From JAMXLO01 sp041487355 (GTDB taxonomy: Bacteria; Pseudomonadota; Alphaproteobacteria; Acetobacterales; Acetobacteraceae), in contig JBGPND010000169.1 of assembly GCA_041487355.1 (NCBI GenBank), positions 1-11,604 of the forward strand: a DNA stretch of 11,604 nt. Direction: 5' to 3'. The position numbers were made by a program, and so were the translations under genes. The first letter of the stretch is position 1, and the number at the start of each line of letters is the position of its first letter. This document shows positions 1 to 6,045 of this stretch, in pieces. A model generated the notes under the pieces. It was not told the DNA's origin. It saw nothing but the letters and a program-made list of their open reading frames with translations, and did not search any database.

Positions 1-1
1 C

Positions 2-886
2 TTCCTCGACGTGCTGATCCGGTTCTGCCCGGTGCTGCGCAATATGGATGTGTTCGAGGAGCATGCCATCCGCACCACCGGCGATGCGGTGCAGGACCGC
101 CGCCTGGCGGAGATCGGCGGCAAGGGGCTGTTCGCCAAGGAGATCCACGAGGCCCTGGCCGACGGCCGCATCGACTTCGCGGTGCACAGCCTGAAGGACC
201 TCGAGACCGAGCTGCCGCCCGGTATCGTGCTCGCCTGCACGCTGAGGCGGGAGGATGCGCGTGACGCGCTGATCCTCGGCGAAGCCTGCGACGATGCCGA
301 TCCTGCCGATCCGTTCGCCTGCCTGCCTGCCGGCGCCGTCGTCGGCACCTCTTCCATCCGTCGACAGGCGCAATTGCTGCACGCCCGCCCCGATCTCGCG
401 ATCACCACTCTGCGCGGCAACGTGCAGACCCGGCTCGACAAGCTCGCCGCCGGTGCCTGCACTGCCTCGCTGCTCGCCTATGCCGGACTGAAGCGGCTCG
501 GCCTGGCCGAGCGGGCGTCTGTGGTGCTGGATCCCGATGCGATGGTGCCGGCCGCCGGCCAGGGCATCGTCGGCGTCACCGTGCGGGCCGACGACACCGA
601 ACTTCTCGAACTTCTCGCCGCCATCGAGGACCCCGAGGCGAAGGCGGTGTCGACCGCCGAACGCGCCATGCTGATGCGGCTCGACGGCTCGTGCCGCACG
701 CCGATCGGCGGCCACGCGCGGCTGCTGCCGAATGGCGAGTTGCACCTGACCGGGCTGGTGGCACGCGGCGACGGCTCCTTCCTGCTGAAACGCAGCCTGC
801 ACGGCGCGGCCAGGGACGCCGAACGGATCGGCAGCGAACTGGGTGCCAGCCTGCGCGCCGACAGCCCGTGCGACATCTTTGCCTGA
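2..886 (+). CDS. hemC: Hydroxymethylbilane synthase (porphobilinogen deaminase), 5' truncated
   Basis: HemC polymerises four porphobilinogen molecules into hydroxymethylbilane (EC 2.5.1.61) in the cytosol, the third step of tetrapyrrole synthesis from 5-aminolevulinate. The frame is open from base 2 with no credible start. The first visible residues (FLDVLIRFCPVLRNMDVFEE) correspond to a region after the usual N-terminal VGTRGSPLA stretch, so roughly the first 20 residues lie outside the window. Family signatures are clear: IGGKGLFAKEIHEAL, then AVHSLKDLETELPPG containing the catalytic Asp (HSxKD), then GTSSIRRQAQL and LRGNVQTRLDKL, which bind the growing chain. GSCRTPIGG contains the Cys (codon 692-694) that carries the dipyrromethane cofactor. 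The C-terminus is complete and overlaps hemD, so the two are probably translationally coupled in one operon. No disabling change is visible. Confidence 0.96.
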   Translation, partial: FLDVLIRFCPVLRNMDVFEEHAIRTTGDAVQDRRLAEIGGKGLFAKEIHEALADGRIDFAVHSLKDLETELPPGIVLACTLRREDARDALILGEACDDADPADPFACLPAGAVVGTSSIRRQAQLLHARPDLAITTLRGNVQTRLDKLAAGACTASLLAYAGLKRLGLAERASVVLDPDAMVPAAGQGIVGVTVRADDTELLELLAAIEDPEAKAVSTAERAMLMRLDGSCRTPIGGHARLLPNGELHLTGLVARGDGSFLLKRSLHGAARDAERIGSELGASLRADSPCDIFA

Positions 887-1589
887 GGCCGGCCCGGGCG
901 TCCTGATCACCCGGCCGGAACCGGGCGCCAGCGAGACCGCGGCGCGCGTGGCCGCGTTGGGATTACGACCCGTCGTCGCGCCGGTGCTGGAAATCCGTAT
1001 TCTACCGTGCCGCCTGCCGCCGGCCGGGCGCCTGCAAGCCATTCTTACCGCCAGCGGCAATGCCATCCCGGCACTGCCGGCGAGCCATCATCACCTGCCA
1101 TTGCTAGCCGTCGGCGAGACGACGGCATTGCGCGCCCGCGCGGCCGGGTTTGCCCGGGTCAGCAGTGCCGACGGCGATGCCAGCGCGCTTGCGGCGCTGG
1201 CGGGGCAAAGCTGCGACAGGACGGCCGCGCCGCTGCTGCTCGCCACCGGTCGCAGCCAGGGCGAGGCGCTCGCCGCCGATCTGCGGGCGCGCGGCTTCCG
1301 GGTGTTTCGGCGGGCGGTCTACGCGGCGATACCCGTTCCGGTCCTGCCCGCAGCGGCGCGTCAGGCCCTGGCGGCCGGGGACGTCACCGCAGCGCTGTTC
1401 TTCTCCGCCGAGAGCGCGCGCCATTGCGTGCGGTTGGTCCAGCGCGCACGACTGCATGAGGCGGTCCGCACCGTGGACGCGCTGGCTATCGGCCAGCCCG
1501 CCGCCGTGGCATTACAGGCGCTGCCATGGCGCCGCATCCGCGTCGCCGCACGGCCTACCCAGGATGCCATGCTGGCGCTGCTGCGATGA
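879..1589 (+). CDS. hemD: Uroporphyrinogen-III synthase
   Basis: HemD closes and inverts ring D of hydroxymethylbilane to give uroporphyrinogen III (EC 4.2.1.75), directly after HemC. The family is poorly conserved. Support comes from the N-terminal signature VLITRPEPGASETAARVAALG, a late FFSAESARH segment (the family's 'F-[ST]-S-x-x' region), the normal length of about 236 residues, and the position right after hemC. I chose TTG at 879 because it puts ITRPEP about 10 residues from the N-terminus, as usual, and overlaps hemC by only 8 bases. A GTG at 843 would add 12 residues and overlap hemC by 44 bases. Neither has a strong ribosome binding site, so the start is uncertain. The stop overlaps the next gene's ATG in an ATGA arrangement at 1586-1589. 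Confidence 0.88.
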   Translation: MPEAGPGVLITRPEPGASETAARVAALGLRPVVAPVLEIRILPCRLPPAGRLQAILTASGNAIPALPASHHHLPLLAVGETTALRARAAGFARVSSADGDASALAALAGQSCDRTAAPLLLATGRSQGEALAADLRARGFRVFRRAVYAAIPVPVLPAAARQALAAGDVTAALFFSAESARHCVRLVQRARLHEAVRTVDALAIGQPAAVALQALPWRRIRVAARPTQDAMLALLR

Positions 1590-2668
1590 CCGAACCTCCT
1601 GCCCTACCGCCGCCGGAGACACCTGACGAACCTGCTCCGCAGCCGCCGCCGCACCAAGCTGCGAGGCATGACCTGCTTCCCTGGCTCTCCGGCGCGGGCT
1701 TTCTGGTTCTGGCAGCGGCGCTCGTCTGGGTGTGGCTGCATCCCGTCAGCCAGCCGCCGGCCACCGCGCAGTCCGATGCCCAGGCGCAGCAACTCGCCGC
1801 GCTGGAAACGCGGATGTCCCGGCTGGAGCAGAGACCCGTGCCGCAGATGCCGGATCTGGGCCCGCTGACGGCGCGGGTGGGCGCTTTGGAGCAGCGTCCG
1901 GCCGCCACACCCGCGCCGTCCGGGCAGGCCCCCGACCTCGCTCCGTTGACGGCACGCGTGGCTGCGCTGGAGCAACGCCAGGATCCCAACCTCGCGCCGC
2001 TCGAAGCGCGTATCGCCGCGCTCGATGCAAAGCAGCCGACCGACAGCCAGTTGGCTGGGCGGATCGATGCTCTCTCGGCGCGGGCCGAGTCTCTCGAAAC
2101 CGCCCAGCGCGCGGTGCAGTCCGATCTGGCGCGCCGACTCGACGCGGACGAGGCACGCCTCGCGACGATCGAGCACAGTGCGAGCCAGATCTCTGCGCTG
2201 GCCGACCGGGCGGGTCGCGTCGCCCGGGTCCAGGCAGCCCAACTGGCTCTGGACGCCGGGCAGAAGCTCGGTGACATCCCAGGGGCGCCGCCGGCACTCG
2301 CCCGCTTCGGAAATACCGCCCCGCCGACCGAGGCCGGGTTGCGGCTGGCCTTTCCGCAGGCTGCGCGCGACGCGCTCGCCGCCGCCCGTCCCACCACCGA
2401 CGGCAGGCCGCTGCTCGGCCGCCTCTGGGCCGAGGCGCAGGACCTCGTCACCGTCCGGCAGGGCGACCGCGTCCTGGTCGGCGATCCTGCTGCCGGTGTG
2501 CTCGATCGGGCTCGCGCCGCCCTCGATGCGGGCGATCTCGCCGGAGCGGTCGCCGCGGTCGCCGCATTGACCGGCGCCCCGGCGCAGGCGATGGCCAGCT
2601 GGCTCGCCGAGGCGCGTGCGCTGCTCGAGGCGCGGGCGGCGCTCGCCGAATGGGCCGCGCACGCCTGA
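1586..2668 (+). CDS. Mic60/mitofilin-family inner-membrane protein (COG4223-like)
   Basis: This is a 360-residue single-pass membrane protein. A proline-rich, probably cytoplasmic N-terminus (residues 1-28) precedes one transmembrane helix (about 31-51, LPWLSGAGFLVLAAALVWVW). A long periplasmic coiled coil follows (about 64-220). The C-terminal helical domain (about 215-358) contains LWAEAQDLVTVR, RARAALDAGDLAGAVAAV and WLAEARALLEARAAL, the pattern of the alphaproteobacterial mitofilin C-terminus. Alphaproteobacterial Mic60 homologues are known next to hemD and the HemY-like gene, and have been linked to intracytoplasmic membrane and outer-membrane contact. That role here is inferred from family and position. 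The start is ATG 1586, overlapping the hemD stop as ATGA. A longer in-frame extension to 1526 would run inside hemD and is rejected. The coiled coil contains three near-repeats of the type LxPLTARVxALEQR. Confidence 0.85.
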   Translation: MTEPPALPPPETPDEPAPQPPPHQAARHDLLPWLSGAGFLVLAAALVWVWLHPVSQPPATAQSDAQAQQLAALETRMSRLEQRPVPQMPDLGPLTARVGALEQRPAATPAPSGQAPDLAPLTARVAALEQRQDPNLAPLEARIAALDAKQPTDSQLAGRIDALSARAESLETAQRAVQSDLARRLDADEARLATIEHSASQISALADRAGRVARVQAAQLALDAGQKLGDIPGAPPALARFGNTAPPTEAGLRLAFPQAARDALAAARPTTDGRPLLGRLWAEAQDLVTVRQGDRVLVGDPAAGVLDRARAALDAGDLAGAVAAVAALTGAPAQAMASWLAEARALLEARAALAEWAAHA

Positions 2669-3966
2669 TGCTTCGCGTCCTGCTCGTTCTGCTGGTCGGC
2701 GGCGTGGTGCTCGCCCTTGCATGGGCGCTGGCCGGCCTGCCCGGGCACGTCACCGCGCAAATCGGCGACACGACCTTCGAGGCCGCGACACCGGTGGTGG
2801 CGCTCGGCCTGCTGCTGCTGTTCGCCGTGGTCTACGTGGCATTACGCCTGCTCGGCGCCGCGATCCGCCTGCCGCGCACGCTGGCGGCCAGGCGGGCGGC
2901 ACATCGCCGGCGCGGGGGCGATGCCGCGGTAACCCGCACGCTGCTGGCGCTTGCCGCCGGCGATCGGAGCGACGCGCGCCGCGAGGCCAGTCGCGCCCGG
3001 CGCCTGCTGGGCGACACGCCGCAGACCCTGCTGCTGGCCGCCGAGGCAGGCCGGCTTGCCGGCCGCGACGATGAGGCGGAGACCGCATTCCGTGCCCTGG
3101 CGGCGCGTCAGGATGGGGCGTTCCTCGGCCTGCGCGGCCTGCTGCGGCAGGCCATCGAGCGCGAGGACTGGGCCGAGGCCGCCGCACTGGCGCGCCAGGC
3201 GGAGACGGTGCAGCCGGGTGCGGCCTGGCTGCGCCACGAGCGTGCCCGGCTGGCGGTGCGGGCCGGCAACTGGTCCGACGCGCTGGCGCTGGCCGACGCC
3301 GATGCGCCCAAGGCCGCGCTGGCCGCCGCGGCTGCGGAGGCCGAACCCGATGCGTCCCGCGCGTTGCGACTGGCGAAACAGGCCTGGCAGGACGATCCCT
3401 CGCTGCCGAGCGCGGCGCTGGCCTATGCGAGCCGGTTGCGCGCGGCGGGGCGCGAGAGCCGGGCCCTTACCGCGATCCGGCATAGCTGGAGCATCGCACC
3501 GCATCCCGACCTTGCCGCGTTTGCCCTGGCGCCGGTCGAGGACGCGCTGGGGCGGATGCAGGCCGCCCAGCGCCTGACCGAGGCCAATCCCGAGCATGCC
3601 GAAAGCCGCCTGCTGCTTGCCCGCACGGCACTGGAAGCCGGACTGACCGGCGAGGCACGCCGCCACGCCGACGCCGCCCACGCCGCCGGCCTCAACCAGC
3701 GCCGGCTGTGGCTGTTGCTCGCGGAGATCGAGGAGGCGGAGGGCGGTGACACCGAGGCGGGCCGGCTGGCCCAGCGCGATGCGCTGCGGCATGCCGCGAC
3801 CGCCGATCCCGATCCGCAGTGGCGTTGCAGCGCCTGCCATACCGCGCACGCGTCATGGCATCCGACCTGCCCGGACTGTTTCGCGGTCGGCAGCCTGGGC
3901 TGGAGCACGGGCCTGATCGCCGCTCCTCTTGTCCAAGGTCTGCCAACGGCGACCCTGCTGCCCTGA
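2668..3966 (+). CDS. HemY N-terminal-domain membrane TPR protein with C-terminal zinc ribbon
   Basis: This 432-residue protein has two N-terminal transmembrane helices (about 2-22 and 43-63), a basic cytoplasmic stretch (RRAAHRRR), and then a long array of TPR-like helical pairs (about 85-375, e.g. LLLAAEAGRLAGRDDEAETAFRAL, split here only for description). This is the HemY_N/TPR layout of the gene that closes alphaproteobacterial hem clusters. It is not the protoporphyrinogen oxidase that shares the name HemY, and its biochemical role is unproven. The C-terminus (about 385-412) has Cys387, Cys390, Cys401 and Cys404 in a CxxC-x10-CxxC layout, a rubredoxin-like ribbon resembling that of LapB/YciM. 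The ATG at 2668 overlaps the upstream TGA by one base (TGATG). An ATG at 2650 is possible but puts charged residues before the helix. Confidence 0.86.
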   Translation: MLRVLLVLLVGGVVLALAWALAGLPGHVTAQIGDTTFEAATPVVALGLLLLFAVVYVALRLLGAAIRLPRTLAARRAAHRRRGGDAAVTRTLLALAAGDRSDARREASRARRLLGDTPQTLLLAAEAGRLAGRDDEAETAFRALAARQDGAFLGLRGLLRQAIEREDWAEAAALARQAETVQPGAAWLRHERARLAVRAGNWSDALALADADAPKAALAAAAAEAEPDASRALRLAKQAWQDDPSLPSAALAYASRLRAAGRESRALTAIRHSWSIAPHPDLAAFALAPVEDALGRMQAAQRLTEANPEHAESRLLLARTALEAGLTGEARRHADAAHAAGLNQRRLWLLLAEIEEAEGGDTEAGRLAQRDALRHAATADPDPQWRCSACHTAHASWHPTCPDCFAVGSLGWSTGLIAAPLVQGLPTATLLP

Positions 3967-3971
3967 GGCTT

Positions 3972-3988
3972 CGGTAGGCGATCTACCG
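3972..3988. terminator. Inverted repeat between convergent genes, possible bidirectional terminator
   Basis: CGGTAG (3972-3977) and CTACCG (3983-3988) form a perfect 6-bp stem around GCGAT. The repeat lies between the HemY-like stop (3966) and the M23 peptidase stop (3983-3985), so its right arm includes that stop codon. There is no T-run on either side, so an intrinsic terminator is only a possibility. Confidence 0.35.
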
Positions 3989-4501
3989 GTCGCGTCGTCC
4001 CTCGTCCGGCGCGCGGGCTTCTTCCAGTGGCTCGGGCGCCGGCTGGCGGCATGGGGCAAGCGCCAGATAGGGTTTCGGATCGACCGCATGGCCCTCGACC
4101 CGCACCTCGAAATGCACGTGCGGGCCATGCGCTCGCCCGGTCATGCCGACCCGGCCGATCACCGCGCCCGCCGCCACCGGGGCGCCGGGCACGATGCCAG
4201 GCGCGAACTCCGACATGTGGGCATAGCGGGTGATCAGGCCGTCGGTGTGGCGGATGTCCACGATATTGCCATAGGCGAAATACCAGCCGGCATAGATCAC
4301 GGAACCGCCCGCGGCGGCGCGGATCGGCGAGCCATAAGCCGCCATGAGGTCGATGCCGGTATGGCCATGGCCGAAGCCGCGGGAGATTTCCCTGAGCTGC
4401 TGGGGCGGCATGAGCATGCCGCTACACGCAGAGTCCCCCCTCGGGCCCCCATGGGCGGGAAAGGCGAGGCACAGTCCAAGGAGGAGGGCTGCCGCACGCA
4501 T
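3983..4501 (-). CDS. Secreted M23 (LytM-type) zinc metallopeptidase
   Basis: This 172-residue exported protein has a signal peptide (MRAAALLLGLCLAFPAHG) and one compact M23 domain (about 43-148). M23 enzymes cut peptide cross-bridges in peptidoglycan in the periplasm. The full metal and catalytic set is present: His47 and Asp51 (HTGID), His95 (YAHMS), and His128/His130 (HVHFE). It should therefore be an active hydrolase, unlike the paralogue at 8655-9230. The natural substrate cannot be told from sequence. After the domain come only about 25 polar residues. ATG 4501 is the start because it directly precedes the signal peptide, although the ribosome binding site is weak. The gene converges on the hem operon with 16 bases between stop codons. 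An 18-bp motif shared with the other M23 gene lies 22 bases upstream. Confidence 0.88.
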   Translation of the reverse strand: MRAAALLLGLCLAFPAHGGPRGDSACSGMLMPPQQLREISRGFGHGHTGIDLMAAYGSPIRAAAGGSVIYAGWYFAYGNIVDIRHTDGLITRYAHMSEFAPGIVPGAPVAAGAVIGRVGMTGRAHGPHVHFEVRVEGHAVDPKPYLALAPCRQPAPEPLEEARAPDEGRRDR

Positions 4502-4523
4502 CCAAGCAGGTAACAGGAAGTTG

Positions 4524-4541
4524 ACCGGGGAGTCGAGTCAG
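4524..4541 (-). promoter_or_regulatory. Shared 18-bp motif upstream of M23 gene (copy 1)
   Basis: Read on the - strand this is CTGACTCGACTCCCCGGT, ending 22 bases before the ATG of the M23 gene at 4501. It matches 16 of 18 bases with 9271-9288, upstream of the other M23 gene. It contains GACTC, which fits the alphaproteobacterial CcrM methylation site GANTC. Operator, promoter or repeat cannot be distinguished from two copies. Confidence 0.4.
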
Positions 4542-4543
4542 CC

Positions 4544-4654
4544 TCAGTCGAGGTCCGAATAGTGCCGCGTCGGAGGCGCGGCAGAAGCGGCCGCTTTGCC
4601 ATGCGCGACGACGACCTGTATCGGCCCCGCGGCATGCGGTTCGGCTACGCTCAT
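4544..4654 (-). CDS. Possible 36-residue microprotein with PPTRHY tail
   Basis: A short ORF starts at ATG 4654, two bases after the final TGA (4657-4659) of the type ISP reading frame, in the arrangement TGACGATG. AGGG lies just upstream. It begins MSVAEPHAAGPIQVVVAHGK and ends PPTRHYSDLD. I do not recognise a family. The tail resembles the C-terminus of the M23 protein at 8655-9230 (DGKIPPTRHYAGLN), with DNA identity of 16/18 across the core (4559-4576 against 8670-8687). It may be a translated small protein coupled to the methylase gene, or the relic of a longer paralogue. An upstream in-frame ATG at 4702 would lengthen it to 52 residues, but inside the methylase tail. Confidence 0.35.
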   Translation of the reverse strand: MSVAEPHAAGPIQVVVAHGKAAASAAPPTRHYSDLD

Positions 4655-4773
4655 CGTCAGCCCTGCACCGCCCCGTCCAACGGGCGGTGGGCGGCGGCAC
4701 ATGCGCGGTAGTTGGCGTCCAGCTCCGGTGCCATCAGGCGGAGCGCGGCGAGGCGACGTGCCACGTCGCGCAC

Positions 4774-5931
4774 CTAGCGCACCTCACCCGGGGCGAGCGC
4801 GCGGCCGAGCAGGGGCTGCTCGCGGTAGGACAGAAATTTCTTCAGCACCTGATAGCCGCCGATGGTGAAGCTCCACACCGTCTCGGGGATGTTCCGCCAA
4901 TAGGCATCCGCATTGAGGAACACGTCGTGCGTGCGGGCGCCAAGCAGCGCGGCTTCTGCCTGGACGGGCGCTTCGTCGGGGGCGTAGTCGCGCGAGACGA
5001 TCCGTCCGCGGCCCGGCATCACCGCCCCGCCCTTACCGGAATGGCCCCAGCCGGCGGTGAGCGTGCGGTCCGCCTCTGTCATCGCGCCGCCGCCGCGCTT
5101 GGTCGGCACAGCGATGACCGCGAGCGCGGGCTGGATCGCACCGACGGTGACGCCCGGAACCGGCGTGTCGGGGTCCAGCAGGGCGGCGACGCGGGCGCCG
5201 AGTGCCGCGGAGGCGCGCAATAGAGCGGCGTTGTCCGGCAGCGGCACGCGCGGCCAGTCCTGGCGGATGCCGTCCGCGTTCTCCGCGAGCCAGGCGGGCG
5301 CGTAGCCGATGGCGAGCGCGTGGTGCCAGGGGAGTGCGGCGATGTCGCGGTCTTTGTCGGGGTCAGGCAGGCCGAGCGCGGCGAGCCATGCGCGGGCGGC
5401 AGCGGAGAGGTTGGCCTTGTCGGGATCCGCGAGGACGGGCAGCGGATGGGCGTTGGGATCGAGAAGGTGATCGCCGGGAAGCAAGGGCGTCCAGAAGATT
5501 GGCAACCCCTCCTCCGGTCGCCGGGAACGGAGACGCATCACAACAAACCCGTTTCCCGGAAATGCGCGCGCCGCAAGTTCGGGTCGAGACCTGTTCCACA
5601 TCGGTTGGAAGTTCGTGTGATACGCCCATCTGACCTCGAACGGATACAGCACGACGCGACACAACCTCTCCTCTGAGAACGACTCCCCACGAAGCAAGCG
5701 CGTGCGGGCATCGGACGCCTTGAATTCGGCCATGTCCTCCACTGGCCCAATGCCCGCGGCCTTCAATTCAGCGAACGGTATTTGCGGATCGAAATATCGT
5801 CGCATCAGATCCGCGATCTCCGCCCGGTCCAGCGAGAGAAGAGCACCGCGGCGCTTCTCCACCACGCCGCTGAACGGTGCGAGACCGGAAATCTCCGGCA
5901 GCGCCGGCCATGACCCATAATCGATCGCCAC
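4774..5931 (-). CDS. C-terminal (target recognition) part of type ISP-like enzyme, separated by in-frame TAG
   Basis: This open stretch is in the same frame as 6046-8007. The nominal start, GTG 5931, has no clear ribosome binding site, and homologous-looking sequence continues upstream to the TAG at 6046 (GPAKRAALLGSLDAGDFDAA). It is therefore a downstream segment of one gene rather than an independent gene. Recognisable parts are VRWAYHTNFQPMWNRSRPEL, a PWHHALAIGYAPAWLAEN segment, and near the end ETVWSFTIGGYQVLKKFLSY with RE following, a strong marker of the type ISP C-terminal specificity region. It stops at TAG 4774, about 38 codons before the likely true end. Alone it would lack the methyltransferase core and probably be non-functional. 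Confidence 0.6.
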   Translation of the reverse strand: MAIDYGSWPALPEISGLAPFSGVVEKRRGALLSLDRAEIADLMRRYFDPQIPFAELKAAGIGPVEDMAEFKASDARTRLLRGESFSEERLCRVVLYPFEVRWAYHTNFQPMWNRSRPELAARAFPGNGFVVMRLRSRRPEEGLPIFWTPLLPGDHLLDPNAHPLPVLADPDKANLSAAARAWLAALGLPDPDKDRDIAALPWHHALAIGYAPAWLAENADGIRQDWPRVPLPDNAALLRASAALGARVAALLDPDTPVPGVTVGAIQPALAVIAVPTKRGGGAMTEADRTLTAGWGHSGKGGAVMPGRGRIVSRDYAPDEAPVQAEAALLGARTHDVFLNADAYWRNIPETVWSFTIGGYQVLKKFLSYREQPLLGRALAPGEVR

Positions 5932-6045
5932 TGCAACCGGCCGGAGTGAAAATCGATTGGCAGCCGCGGGCGATGTCCGCGTGTATGCCGCGTCAAAATC
6001 GCCGGCATCGAGACTGCCAAGCAGTGCCGCGCGCTTCGCCGGCCC

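Noticed and set aside
1555..2760. Long - strand open frame of about 400 codons over the Mic60-like gene
   Set aside because: Low-complexity Ser/Ala/Arg product that is a GC-rich shadow. The + strand gene has recognisable domains and coupled starts.
2842..3849. - strand open frame of about 335 codons opposite the HemY-like gene
   Set aside because: Gln/Arg/Gly-rich composition with no motifs. Explained as a shadow of the TPR gene.
5932..6045. Treating 4774-5931 as an independent gene with its own promoter
   Set aside because: No ribosome binding site before GTG 5931, and conserved-looking sequence continues in frame upstream to the TAG.
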